A DNA stretch of 48,155 nt, from the NCBI GenBank assembly GCA_024710875.1, contig JANJTX010000186.1, forward strand, positions 1-48,155. The letters run 5' to 3'. The notes under the pieces were generated by a model that was given only the letters and a program-made list of their open reading frames with translations, searched no databases and was not told where the DNA came from. This stretch comes from Anaerolineales bacterium. GTDB lineage: Bacteria > Chloroflexota > Anaerolineae > Anaerolineales > UBA11579. This document shows, in pieces, positions 8,495-16,975 of this stretch (its first letter is position 1; each line of letters opens with the position of its first letter). The position numbers and the translations under genes were made by a program.

Positions 8495-9598
8495 ATGGCG
8501 CGCCTGCTGATTTTCGGCAACCCCCACAGCCCGCTGGTGGCCGGGCGCGGCCGCCTCGGCTTGCAAGCCGGGCATGAAATTCACTGGTTCGCCGCCCAAC
8601 CCGCCCCCTTCCCGGATGTAACCGCCCACGCACTACCTTCCTGGGCCCGCGCCCCGCTGGCCCGCAGCCTGCTCGAACCCATCTTTCTGCAGCGCGCCCT
8701 GCGGCACGTTCAACCCGACCTCGTCCATGTACACTATGCCAGCAAAGGCCTGGCCGCCCTGCCGCTGGCGCGCTGGCGCGGGCCGCTGGTGGTCACCGCC
8801 ATGGGCAGCGACATCACCACCACCCAGGGCCTGCAACTCCCCTGGGCGCCTTTCACCCGCCTGTTGCTGAAACGCGCCGCTGCGATTACCACCAAATCCG
8901 ACTGGATGGATTCGGCTGTATTGCAGACTGGCGACACTCGCGACAAACTGGTGCGCCTGACCTGGGGCATTGACCTTGGCCGATTCCGGCCTGACCTTGA
9001 CACCGCCGCCCTGCGCGCCCGCTGGGAGATTCCCCCCGGCGACCTCGTCTTCCTTGACCCGCGCGGCGGCTCGGCCTTTTACAACAAGCACATCATCCTC
9101 AACGCCTTCGCCGATTATCTCCAGGGCGGCGGTCCGCCCGCCACCCTGCTGGTGGCCGAGGTCGCCGCCGAGCCCGGCTTCATTGCCCGCCTCAAACGCC
9201 TCGCCGAGGACCGCGGCATCGCTGACCGGGTGCGCTTTATCGGTCAGTTGCCGCACGCCGAGATGCCGGAGGTCTTCGCCCTGGCCGATGTGACCGTGAT
9301 GATGCCCGAAAGCGACGGCCTGCCCCAGAGCCTGCTGGAAGCCCTCGCCTGTGGCTCGTTTCCGGTGCTGGGCGACCTGCCCCAGTACGCCGAACTGTTG
9401 CAGGCTGGCCCGCTGGCCCGCCGCGTGCCGGTCGGCGACCAGAATGCGCTGCGGGCCGCCCTGCGCTGGGCGGCGGAAAATCCGGCCGACCGCCAGCAGG
9501 CCGCCGTCCTCGGCCGCGCCTATGTGGAACAGCACGCCGATGAACGCCGCGAAACCGAAAAACTACTGGCGCTGTATGCGCGGCTGTTGGGCGAGTAG
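8495..9598 (+). CDS. Glycosyltransferase family 4
   Basis: A 367-residue GT-B enzyme and the last gene of the wecB operon. HVHYASKGLAALPLARW and VVTAMGSDI in the N-terminal half, and PESDGLPQSLLEALACGSFP in the C-terminal half, fit GT4 family enzymes. The usual first E of the E-x7-E motif is replaced by the D/E-rich ESDG context, with the second glutamate retained. No clear Shine-Dalgarno precedes the ATG; it lies 6 nt after the preceding stop, so translation is probably coupled. Substrates are unknown. Confidence 0.9.
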   Translation: MARLLIFGNPHSPLVAGRGRLGLQAGHEIHWFAAQPAPFPDVTAHALPSWARAPLARSLLEPIFLQRALRHVQPDLVHVHYASKGLAALPLARWRGPLVVTAMGSDITTTQGLQLPWAPFTRLLLKRAAAITTKSDWMDSAVLQTGDTRDKLVRLTWGIDLGRFRPDLDTAALRARWEIPPGDLVFLDPRGGSAFYNKHIILNAFADYLQGGGPPATLLVAEVAAEPGFIARLKRLAEDRGIADRVRFIGQLPHAEMPEVFALADVTVMMPESDGLPQSLLEALACGSFPVLGDLPQYAELLQAGPLARRVPVGDQNALRAALRWAAENPADRQQAAVLGRAYVEQHADERRETEKLLALYARLLGE

Positions 9599-9718
9599 AA
9601 GTTGTTGTTTTCCAGCGTGGGAGATAAATTGCCAGGCTCGGTTGGGATTTTTCCCTTCGCTCAGAATGACGAGATTTGCCGATGCGGTTGAGATTCCTCT
9701 CCCAACCTGATTAACATC

Positions 9719-9747
9719 GTAGGGGTCGAGCTAAGCTCGACCCCTAC
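9719..9747. repeat. 29-bp palindromic repeat, perfect arms
   Basis: The site begins GTAGGGGTCGAGCT and ends with its exact reverse complement, with 14-bp arms around a single central base. It lies between the convergent genes ending at 9598 and 9828, and shares its outer GTAGGGG/CCCCTAC bases with the copies at 22775-22981. The flanking gap (9599-9827) also holds a TTCGCTCAGAATGAC-like fragment and no gene that I can see. It may also act as a two-way terminator-like hairpin. Confidence 0.85.
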
Positions 9748-9827
9748 ACCCAACTTCCAGCAACTTTCGCTTATCGCGATTCTCCAATATCTACTCTCTA
9801 ATCTCCCCCATCCCCCTGTCTCCGTGT

Positions 9828-11762
9828 CTACCCGCCCTTGACCGCCTCCACAATCTCGGCCGCGATTTCATAACGGCTGAACTGCGGCATCAGATACACA
9901 CCCTGCGAAAACGGACGGATGGCCTCAATCAATTCCAGCGCAATGCGGATGCCCTCCTGGGGTGCGTCCTCGCCGGCGGCGGCCATGCGCGCCCGATACT
10001 CCTCCGGGATGTCAATTCCCGGCACCTCGTTGTGCAGAAAGGCGGCGTGCCGTTCGTTGTACAGCGGCAGGATGCCCGCCAGAATCGGCTTGTCCAGCGG
10101 GCCGTACTCGGCGGCGTACTGGTCCAGAAAGGCTTTGGCTTCAGCCGGGTCAAACACCGGCTGGGTCAGAAAGAAATCCGCCCCACTCGCCAGCTTGCGG
10201 CGCAGCACCTTGATTTCGCGTTCGGCATCCCGCATACTCAAGCTCAAGGCCGCCCCCACGAAGAACGAAGTCGGCTGCCCGATTTCCGTACCCGAATGGT
10301 CCAGCCCCATGTTAAAGCCCTGCTTGATGAGTTTCAGCAGGCCGGTCGGCACCAGGTCGTAATTGTCCATCGCTTCCGGGTAATCACCGATGTGGGTCGG
10401 GTCGCCCATCACCACAAACACATTGCGAATACCGATGGCATGTGCTGCCAGCAGGTCGCCCTGCACCCGCAGCAGGTTGCGGCCACGGGTCGGGAAGTGC
10501 AGCGTGGTTTCAATACCGATATTTTTCTGAATCAGGTCGCTGACCGCCCACGGGCTCATGCGCATGCGCGCCATCGGGCTATCGGCCACGTTGATTACAT
10601 CCGCCCCGGCATCCGCCAGCAGCCCGGCGCCGGCCTGCATCTTGTGGGTCGAGAGGCCGCGCGGCGGGCTCATTTCCACCGCCGCCACAAACACGCCCTG
10701 CGCCAGTTTTTGCGCCAATTGCGAGGGCGTATCCTCGGTAAGCTCCTCGCGCGCCGGTTCCGCCACCCGGATGCTCAAACCATTCTTGTAGTCCGACTCC
10801 GGCGTTTTTTCCAGGGCGGTCTGCATGGCACGGATATGCTCCGGCGTGGTGCCGCAGCAGCCGCCAATCAGCGCCACACCTGCATGCCGGAAGGCCAGGG
10901 CGTAATCGCCAAAGTACTCCGGCCCGGCCGGGTACATGATGCGCCCGCCGACCCGTTCCGGCCAGCCGGCGTTGGGCATCACCGAGTAGCGCGCCTCCGG
11001 TGCGACCCGCTGCATCTCTTTCACAATCCGCAAAATCTGGGCCGGCCCGCCAGAACAGTTCACGCCAATCACATCCGCCCCGGCTTCCCGTAATTTCAAC
11101 GCCACCTTGCTCGGTGAGTCACCCAACAGAGTACGGTCATCGCGGGTGAAGGTCATGCTGGCAATCACCGGCAGGGCGCACACGTCGCGGGCGGCATAGA
11201 TGGCTTCGCAGGCTTCGTACAAATCGGTAACGGTCTCAATGATGATGAGGTCGGCCCCGGCTTCGGCCAGCGCCCGGATCTGCTCGGCAAACGCCGCCCG
11301 GGCCTGCTCCAGTTGCACGCGGCCAAACGGCGCCAACCGCACCCCCAGCGGCCCGACATCCCCCGCCACCAGCACCGGTTTGTAGGCGGCTTCTACGGCG
11401 CGGCGCGCCAGCTCCACCCCGGCCCGGTTGATTTCGGTCACCTTATCGGCCAGGCCGTGGTCAGCCAGCTTAAAGCGGTTGGCCCCAAAAGTGTTGGTCA
11501 TGATGACCTGCGCCCCGGCCATGATGTAATCATGGTGAATCTGCGCCACCAGAGCCGGGTCCTTCAGGTTGAGCACATCAAAACAGGATTCAAACGAAGC
11601 CCCGCGCAGGTGCAGTTGCGTACCCATCGCCCCATCGAACAGCAGCGGGTTGGGGGAGGAATCCAGCAGTGCCAGAAAGTCCGAAACCGGTTCGCTCTGC
11701 ATCATCTTTTTTATCGTTTCCATGCTCACCTGATTCGGAAGAGGGGTTTTCTTTTTTGTCAT
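9828..11762 (-). CDS. Bifunctional homocysteine S-methyltransferase / methylenetetrahydrofolate reductase
   Basis: This is a 644-residue fusion of the YitJ type. Residues about 30-320 form a homocysteine methyltransferase barrel with the zinc cysteines in GVNCSGGP and IGGCCGTTPEH. Residues about 350-640 form a MetF-like flavoprotein starting FVAAVEMSPPRGLSTHKM, which reduces 5,10-methylene-THF to 5-methyl-THF. The second half supplies the methyl donor used by MetH, encoded upstream in the same direction. The start ATG at 11762 has a GGAGG at 6 nt; a second in-frame Met (residue 14) is possible but less well placed. The gene is separated from metH only by a 59-codon ORF, so it should share the SAM-I riboswitch control. 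Confidence 0.95.
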   Translation of the reverse strand: MTKKKTPLPNQVSMETIKKMMQSEPVSDFLALLDSSPNPLLFDGAMGTQLHLRGASFESCFDVLNLKDPALVAQIHHDYIMAGAQVIMTNTFGANRFKLADHGLADKVTEINRAGVELARRAVEAAYKPVLVAGDVGPLGVRLAPFGRVQLEQARAAFAEQIRALAEAGADLIIIETVTDLYEACEAIYAARDVCALPVIASMTFTRDDRTLLGDSPSKVALKLREAGADVIGVNCSGGPAQILRIVKEMQRVAPEARYSVMPNAGWPERVGGRIMYPAGPEYFGDYALAFRHAGVALIGGCCGTTPEHIRAMQTALEKTPESDYKNGLSIRVAEPAREELTEDTPSQLAQKLAQGVFVAAVEMSPPRGLSTHKMQAGAGLLADAGADVINVADSPMARMRMSPWAVSDLIQKNIGIETTLHFPTRGRNLLRVQGDLLAAHAIGIRNVFVVMGDPTHIGDYPEAMDNYDLVPTGLLKLIKQGFNMGLDHSGTEIGQPTSFFVGAALSLSMRDAEREIKVLRRKLASGADFFLTQPVFDPAEAKAFLDQYAAEYGPLDKPILAGILPLYNERHAAFLHNEVPGIDIPEEYRARMAAAGEDAPQEGIRIALELIEAIRPFSQGVYLMPQFSRYEIAAEIVEAVKGG

Positions 11763-11792
11763 TCTTGGCCTCCTGCAATTGGGCCGCCAGAA

Positions 11793-11972
11793 TCAGGCAT
11801 CGTCTTTTCCGGTTTCCGCGTTCGGCAGCAGCACCACGACCTTCACGCCCTTGGATGGAAGCGGCGGCACGGGCGGCAGGTGCTTTATCCACTCTGTGCC
11901 ATCCTTCGGCGCGGCTTTCAATTGTTCCGCAATCTCGATTTGTCGGGCGGTGTATTTCGGTTTTTCAGGCAT
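11793..11972 (-). CDS. Small unknown protein (59 residues) within the methionine operon
   Basis: An intact minus-strand frame starts at an ATG four bases after the metH stop and ends 30 nt before the next gene. The product starts MPEKPKYTARQIEIAEQLKA, has a proline-rich middle (HLPPVPPLPSKGVK), a short hydrophobic strand VKVVVLLP and an acidic tail ending GKDDA. It has no membrane segment or signal peptide. A weak AGGA lies about 14 nt upstream, and the start is probably coupled to metH termination. I recognise no family. It fills the whole gap between two genes of one SAM-controlled operon and its composition is protein-like, which supports it as a gene, but it remains unproven. Confidence 0.6.
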   Translation of the reverse strand: MPEKPKYTARQIEIAEQLKAAPKDGTEWIKHLPPVPPLPSKGVKVVVLLPNAETGKDDA

Positions 11973-11976
11973 GGTA

Positions 11977-14900
11977 TTACGGCTTTTCCTTCATCAACTG
12001 CTCGACCCGGCTCTCGCCCACGCTGTAATACTTGGCGTCCGGGTGATGCAACAGGATGGCAGCCGTGGATTGCTCCGGCACCAATTGATACGACTCGGTC
12101 AGCGTCAGGCCCAATTCCTGCTCGGCGGGCAGCAGGGCGAAGACCTTAGCATGGTCGTCCAGGTCCGGGATGGCCGGGTAGCCCCATGAGTAACGCTTGC
12201 CCTGCCCGGCCGCCAGCCCCAGCTCGCGCCGGATATGGCGGTGCAGGTACTCGGCCGTCGCTTCGGCGGTTTGCACCGCCAGGCCGTGGGTGTAATAGCC
12301 CTCGGAGTAGTCGCCCGCTTCCTGATAACGGTCAAACCGTTCGCTGGCCGCCTGCCCGACGGTCACAAGTTGCAAGGCGACCACATCCATCACGCCGCTT
12401 TCAACCGGCGCAAAGTAATCGGCCAAACACAACAACTCGCCGCTGTCCTGACGCGGGAAGCTGAAACGGGTGATTTCCTGCGGCCCGCTGCCATTGCCGA
12501 TGCTCTCCGGCGCGTACAGCAGCAGGTCATCGCCCAGCGCCTGGGCCGGCCAGTAGCCGTAGACCGCCTGCGGTTTCAGCCAGCCCTCGGCGACGGCCTG
12601 CTTTTTCATCGCCGCCAGCCGGGTTTCAAATTCCTTTTGCAGTTTCTCCCACTCCGCCCCCTGGGTGTTTTTGGCGCCCCACGAAAGCCGGAAGAGTTCA
12701 TTCTTGTACAGGCAGTCAAAGACCAGTTCGAGCGGCATATCCTTGACCACATGCACGCCCCAGCGCGGCGGGGTCGGGATGCGTTCCGCCACCTTGACCG
12801 CCGAGCGGCCACCGACCTGCGCCGTGCGGCGCGGTTTGGCTTCGCGCCCCTGTTCCTTTTCGGCCTTGCTGAAGAGCTCATCCATCAGTTCTTCGTTGCG
12901 CTGCGGGTCAATCAGGCGGTCCATCGTTTCCAGGCCCTCAAAGGCATCCTGGCAGTAGAACACGCCCGGGGCGTACGGAGTGCCATCCTCGGTGTAGAGG
13001 ATGCGCCAGCCAAAGCGGCGGTTAATGGCCGCCCCGCCTATCAGCAGCGGGAACTTCAGGCCGCGCCGCTGCAACTCGTTCACAATCAGCGGCATCTGCT
13101 TGCTGGTGCTCACCAGCAGGGCGCTCAAGCCAATCGCGGTCGCCCCCAGTTCCTGGGCCTGGGTGATGATGGTCTCGGCCGGCACCTGCTTGCCGAGGTC
13201 AAAGACCTCGTAGCCGTTGTTGACCAGAATCGTCTTAACCAGATTCTTGCCGATGTCATGCACATCGCCATACACCGTGGCCAGCACCACCTTGCCCTTG
13301 CTCACGCCCTCGACCTTTTCCAGATAGTTCTCCAGATGGCCGACGGTTTTCTTCATCGTTTCGGCGCTCTGCAACACAAACGGCAGAATCAGCTCGCCCG
13401 CCCCGAACTTATCGCCCACTTCCTTCATCGCCGGCAGCAACGTGCCGTTGAGGATGTTGACGGCGCTCTCATGGTCACTGGCGTGGTCCTTGCGGGCGAT
13501 GATTTCATCAATCGCGTCTTCCACGCCGTCCTTGTGGCGGTGGAGGATGCTCCAATGCAGGCGCTGTTCGGGGGTCATGCCCTCGGTCGGGTCGTCTCCG
13601 TCTTCTTCTTCGGTCGGAGCCAGGTTTTCGTAGAACTCAATCACATGTTGCAGGGCTTCCGGGCGGCGGTTGAAAATCAGGTCATCCATCAAAGCCCGTT
13701 CTTCGGCCGGGATTTCAGCATACGGCTTGACCTTGCTGGCATGCACAATCGCCATGTCCAGCCCGGCCTCCACGCAGTGGTGCAGCATCAGGCTGTTCAG
13801 CACCAGGCGGGCACGCGGCGAGAGGCCAAACGAGACGTTGCTCACGCCCAGCGAGGTCAGCACGCCCGGCAACTCGGCCTTCACCCGCCGGATGGCTTCT
13901 ATCGTATCCACGGCGCTGTTATTAAACTCCGGGTCGCCGGTGGAAAGCGGGAAGGTCAGTACGTCGTACACCAAATCCTGCGGCCGGAAGCCATATTCAT
14001 TCACGGCAATGTCATAGATGCGGCGGGCGATTTCGATTTTGCGCTCGACAGTCTTGGCCATGCCGTCTTCGTCAATCGTGAGGATGATGACGGCCGCGTT
14101 GTGCTGGCGCGCCAGTTGAAAGACCCGGTCCAGCTTCGGCCGCCCGGCCTCCAGATGGGTGGAGTTCAGCAAACAGCGCCCGGCCGCCAGCTTGAGGGCC
14201 ACTTCCATCACATCCGGCTCGGTGGTGTCAATCACCAGCGGGGCTTCAATGCCCATCGCCAGTTTCTTGACCACTTTGGCCATCAGGTAATCTTCATCGG
14301 CGCGCTCGGTCAGCGCCACGCTCACATCGAGGGCGTGCGCCCCGCCGCCAATCTGTTCGCGCGCCATCTCCAGAATGCCGTCAAAGTCTTCGGCCATCAG
14401 CAGGCGTTTGAACTGGCGGCTGCCGGTGGCGTTCAGCCGTTCGCCAATCAGGAACGGCGGCGGCACCTGCAACATGTCCATCGCCTGAATAGAAGACGAG
14501 AGGCGGGGTGTCTTTTGGGTCGGGCGCGGCGGGTGCGGGTGGTTGTGCACCTGCTCCACCAGCAGGCGCAGGTGTTCAGGGGTCGTGCCGCAGCAGCCGC
14601 CCACAATGCTGATGTTGTGTTTCTGGACGAATTCAAACATCGCCTCGGCGTAGGGCTGCGGCTCCAGCGGGTAGACCGCCTCGCCGTCTACGTTCAGCGG
14701 CAGGCCGGCATTTGGAATGGCCGATACCGGCAGGGTGGCATGCTCACCGAGGTAGGCCACCGGCTGGCGCATGTGTTCCGGGCCGGTCGAGCAGTTCAGG
14801 CCAATTACGTCAATCGGCAGGTCTTCCAGAATCGTCAGCGCCGCCGCGATGTCGGTACCCAGCAGCATCCGGCCGGTGGTGTCCAGCGTCACCTGGCACT

Positions 14901-15507
14901 GAATCGGCAGGCGTTCGCCGGTGTCCTCAAACGCCAGTTGGATGCCCTGAATGGCGGCCTTGACTTCGAGGATATCCTGCGAAGTTTCAATCAGCAGCAC
15001 ATCCGCCCCGCCCTGAATCAGGCCGGTAGCCTGCACCCGGAAGAGGCCGACGAGGTCGTCGTAGGTTACATCCGAGAGCGTCGGGTCATCGGCGCTCGGC
15101 AGCTTACCAGAGGGGCCAATCGAACCGGCCACAAAGCGCGGGTGGTCGGGGGTGCTGTATTCATCCGCCAGGCGGCGCGCCAGCGCCGCGGCCGTCTGGT
15201 TAATTTCAATCGTGCGCTCGCCCAAACCGTACTCGCCAAGCGTCAGCGGGTTGCTGCGGAAGGTGTCGGTTTCAATCACATCCACGCCCACTTCCAGGTA
15301 GGCGCGGTGGACTTTCTCGACCGCCTGCGGGTAGGAAATCACCAGATAATCCGGGCAGCCGTTGTACTGCTCGCCGCCGTAATGCTCGGCAGTCAGGTTC
15401 TGCTGCTGGAGCATGGTGCCCATGGCGCCGTCATAAACCAATACGCGCTGTTGCAGCGCATCCAGAAAAGCCCGGCGGGTGTACGTACGGTTGTTGGTCA
15501 AGTTCAT
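11977..15507 (-). CDS. metH: Cobalamin-dependent methionine synthase
   Basis: MetH transfers a methyl group from 5-methyl-THF through cobalamin to homocysteine. The 1176-residue protein carries all four modules: a homocysteine barrel (about 10-330, zinc cysteines in GLNCSTGPEH and VGGCCGTTPEH), a pterin-binding domain (about 355-620, IGERLNATGSRQFKRLL), a cobalamin cap and Rossmann domain (about 655-890, with the B12-ligand motif DVHDIGKNL), and the AdoMet reactivation domain (about 910-1170, RYSWGYPAIPD). Its length is close to the E. coli enzyme (about 1227). The start has AAAGGAG a few bases upstream. The leader contains a SAM-I riboswitch and terminator, so expression should rise when SAM is low. 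Confidence 0.98.
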   Translation of the reverse strand: MNLTNNRTYTRRAFLDALQQRVLVYDGAMGTMLQQQNLTAEHYGGEQYNGCPDYLVISYPQAVEKVHRAYLEVGVDVIETDTFRSNPLTLGEYGLGERTIEINQTAAALARRLADEYSTPDHPRFVAGSIGPSGKLPSADDPTLSDVTYDDLVGLFRVQATGLIQGGADVLLIETSQDILEVKAAIQGIQLAFEDTGERLPIQCQVTLDTTGRMLLGTDIAAALTILEDLPIDVIGLNCSTGPEHMRQPVAYLGEHATLPVSAIPNAGLPLNVDGEAVYPLEPQPYAEAMFEFVQKHNISIVGGCCGTTPEHLRLLVEQVHNHPHPPRPTQKTPRLSSSIQAMDMLQVPPPFLIGERLNATGSRQFKRLLMAEDFDGILEMAREQIGGGAHALDVSVALTERADEDYLMAKVVKKLAMGIEAPLVIDTTEPDVMEVALKLAAGRCLLNSTHLEAGRPKLDRVFQLARQHNAAVIILTIDEDGMAKTVERKIEIARRIYDIAVNEYGFRPQDLVYDVLTFPLSTGDPEFNNSAVDTIEAIRRVKAELPGVLTSLGVSNVSFGLSPRARLVLNSLMLHHCVEAGLDMAIVHASKVKPYAEIPAEERALMDDLIFNRRPEALQHVIEFYENLAPTEEEDGDDPTEGMTPEQRLHWSILHRHKDGVEDAIDEIIARKDHASDHESAVNILNGTLLPAMKEVGDKFGAGELILPFVLQSAETMKKTVGHLENYLEKVEGVSKGKVVLATVYGDVHDIGKNLVKTILVNNGYEVFDLGKQVPAETIITQAQELGATAIGLSALLVSTSKQMPLIVNELQRRGLKFPLLIGGAAINRRFGWRILYTEDGTPYAPGVFYCQDAFEGLETMDRLIDPQRNEELMDELFSKAEKEQGREAKPRRTAQVGGRSAVKVAERIPTPPRWGVHVVKDMPLELVFDCLYKNELFRLSWGAKNTQGAEWEKLQKEFETRLAAMKKQAVAEGWLKPQAVYGYWPAQALGDDLLLYAPESIGNGSGPQEITRFSFPRQDSGELLCLADYFAPVESGVMDVVALQLVTVGQAASERFDRYQEAGDYSEGYYTHGLAVQTAEATAEYLHRHIRRELGLAAGQGKRYSWGYPAIPDLDDHAKVFALLPAEQELGLTLTESYQLVPEQSTAAILLHHPDAKYYSVGESRVEQLMKEKP

Positions 15508-15520
15508 ATCTCCTTTATTC

Positions 15521-15593
15521 GGTCAACGAGTTGCCGGGGACTGCGTTAACGAGGGGTTTCCTCATTGCCACTTCCCGCTGCAACTCATTGACC
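15521..15593 (-). other. Long hairpin between riboswitch terminator and metH start
   Basis: GGTCAACGAGTTGC (15521-15534) and GCAACTCATTGACC (15580-15593) can pair over 14 bp, with one G-U type mismatch in RNA. The intervening bases contain a smaller ACGAGG/CCTCAT stem. In the metH transcript this structure ends a few bases before the Shine-Dalgarno (about 15510-15517). It is separate from the canonical S-box terminator, and its role is unknown. Confidence 0.65.
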
Positions 15594-15604
15594 CGCTATA
15601 CAAC

Positions 15605-15629
15605 AAAAAAACCTCTCATGGCGAGAGGC
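15605..15629 (-). terminator. Intrinsic terminator of the SAM-I riboswitch
   Basis: On the minus strand GCCTCTCGCCATGAGAGG forms a strong hairpin that runs straight into seven T residues. It lies about 25 nt after the 3' strand of riboswitch helix P1. This is the usual position of the expression platform that stops transcription when SAM is bound. Confidence 0.9.
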
Positions 15630-15651
15630 GTGCTGGACGGCGTGCGTCAGA

Positions 15652-15755
15652 CCTCATCTGCCAGATATTTCTGCCGGAGTTGGCACCTTCCACCGTCTGA
15701 TGGTGGGGTTGCCGAGGCGTCACAGGGCCGGTCCCTCTGCCTCTCTGGATGAGTG
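15652..15755 (-). promoter_or_regulatory. SAM-I (S-box) riboswitch
   Basis: Read on the minus strand, the leader contains CTCATCCAGAGAGGCAGAGG, then GGACCGGCCCTGTGACGCCT, then CGGCAACCCC, a P3-like ACCATCAGACGGT-type hairpin, GGAAGGTGCCAACTCC, and closes with CAGATGAG. The terminal CTCATC/GATGAG pair forms helix P1. The AGAGAGG..., GGCCCTGTGA..CCTCGGCAACC and GGTGCCAA..CC blocks are the conserved core of S-box RNAs. It binds S-adenosylmethionine and controls metH and the downstream genes. The position directly upstream of a terminator indicates transcriptional control with expression at low SAM. Confidence 0.95.
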
Positions 15756-15792
15756 CGGCTTGAGTTTGCCGCTATTCGATTTTCAGGCCGCT

Positions 15793-15821
15793 AGTCTATC
15801 ATATCGGACGGGGCATGTCAA
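15793..15821 (-). promoter_or_regulatory. Promoter of the methionine operon
   Basis: On the minus strand TTGACA (complement of 15816-15821) and TAGACT (complement of 15793-15798) are spaced by exactly 17 bp. Transcription would begin near 15786, some 30 nt before the riboswitch, giving a leader of about 280 nt ahead of metH. Confidence 0.8.
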
Positions 15822-15853
15822 TAATTGCCAGCTGAATCAGGGGTGAACAATGG

Positions 15854-15859
15854 TTTAAT
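15854..15859 (+). promoter_or_regulatory. -10 box of a probably leaderless dipeptidase transcript
   Basis: TTTAAT ends 6 nt before the ATG at 15866, and no Shine-Dalgarno is visible. The distance matches other starts in this window where the -10 box directly precedes the start codon. No good -35 is seen. It fires divergently from the methionine operon promoter. Confidence 0.5.
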
Positions 15860-15865
15860 AGCCAC

Positions 15866-16975
15866 ATGCCCCAACCACTGATAATTGACGCCCATCAGGA
15901 CCTGGCCTGGAACATCCTGACCTTCAGCCGCGACTACACCCGCCGCGTGGCCGAAACCCGGGCCGCCGAGCAGGGCGGACTCGCCCCGAAAGTCAACGGC
16001 GACACACTGCTGGGGCGGGATGCCTATATGCGCGGTCGCGTGGCAGTCGTCTTTGGCACGCTCTACGCCAGCCCCGCCCGCCACCGCGTTGGCGAGTGGG
16101 ATGCGGTCTATTACAACGATGACAACCCGGCCGACGCCCACCGCATCTACCGCCAGCAACTGGATGTCTACAACCGCCTCGCCGAAGAACACCCCGGCCA
16201 TTTCACCCGCCTGCTCACCCGCCCCCAACTGGCAGCCCACCTCGCCCGCTGGCAGGCCGCCGGAGATTCGCCTGACCTGCCGGTCGGGCTGGTCACCCTG
16301 ATGGAAGGCGCCGAAGGCGTGCGCACCCCGGCCGAACTGGAGGACTGGTGGGCCTGGGGGGTGCGCCTGATTGGCCCCGCCTGGGCTGGCAATCGCTTTT
16401 GCGGCGGCACCGCCGAACCCGGCCCCCTCACCCCCGCCGGGCGCGAGCTGCTGGCCGTCATGGGCGACCTCGGCTTTGTGCTCGACATCAGCCACATGGA
16501 CGAACCCGCCGCCCTCGAAGCCCTCGACCGCTACGAAGGCCGGGTCATCGCCAGCCACAGCAACGCCAAAGCCCTGCTGCCCGGCACCCAGAGCAACCGC
16601 CACTTAAGCGATGCCGTCATTGACCGCCTGCTGGAACGCGACGGCATCATCGGCGCCGTGCCCTACAACCGCTTCTTGAGCATGGACTGGAACCCGCGCG
16701 ACCTGCACCCCGCCCCCGTGCCGCTTGACCTCGTCGCCGCCCAGATTGATTACACCTGCCAGCGCGCCGGCAATGCCCGCCACGCCGGCCTCGGCTCGGA
16801 TGCCGATGGCGGCTTCGGCCTGCAATCCGCCCCCGTGGGCATTGACACCCTCGCCGACCTCCACCAACTGGCTGGCCTGCTGGCCGGGCGCGGGTACAAT
16901 GATGCCGATATTGCCGCCATCCTCGGCGGCAACTGGCTGGGCCTGTTGCAGACCTGCCTGCCCGAAAGCTCATGA
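15866..16975 (+). CDS. Membrane-dipeptidase-like peptidase (M19 family)
   Basis: This 369-residue zinc-dependent TIM-barrel hydrolase is of the renal dipeptidase family, which cleaves dipeptides, including ones with a D-residue. Metal ligands are visible: IIDAHQDLAWN (His and Asp near residues 10-12), LMEGAEGV (bridging glutamate), DISHMDE and IASHSNAK (histidines), and GLGSDADGGFG (aspartate). No signal peptide is seen, so it is probably cytosolic. The substrate may be a peptide or a related amide. The ATG has no Shine-Dalgarno but follows a TTTAAT box by 6 nt. The next gene overlaps by ATGA. Confidence 0.92.
   Translation: MPQPLIIDAHQDLAWNILTFSRDYTRRVAETRAAEQGGLAPKVNGDTLLGRDAYMRGRVAVVFGTLYASPARHRVGEWDAVYYNDDNPADAHRIYRQQLDVYNRLAEEHPGHFTRLLTRPQLAAHLARWQAAGDSPDLPVGLVTLMEGAEGVRTPAELEDWWAWGVRLIGPAWAGNRFCGGTAEPGPLTPAGRELLAVMGDLGFVLDISHMDEPAALEALDRYEGRVIASHSNAKALLPGTQSNRHLSDAVIDRLLERDGIIGAVPYNRFLSMDWNPRDLHPAPVPLDLVAAQIDYTCQRAGNARHAGLGSDADGGFGLQSAPVGIDTLADLHQLAGLLAGRGYNDADIAAILGGNWLGLLQTCLPESS

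Noticed and set aside
6983-8629. A 548-codon minus-strand open frame
   Set aside because: It is antisense to two glycosyltransferases with full motif sets; no domain is readable.
12235-15549. A 1104-codon plus-strand open frame antisense to metH
   Set aside because: It is rich in His, Gln, Arg and Ala in the manner of antisense frames in GC-rich DNA and shows no domain. The opposite strand encodes complete MetH with a riboswitch leader.
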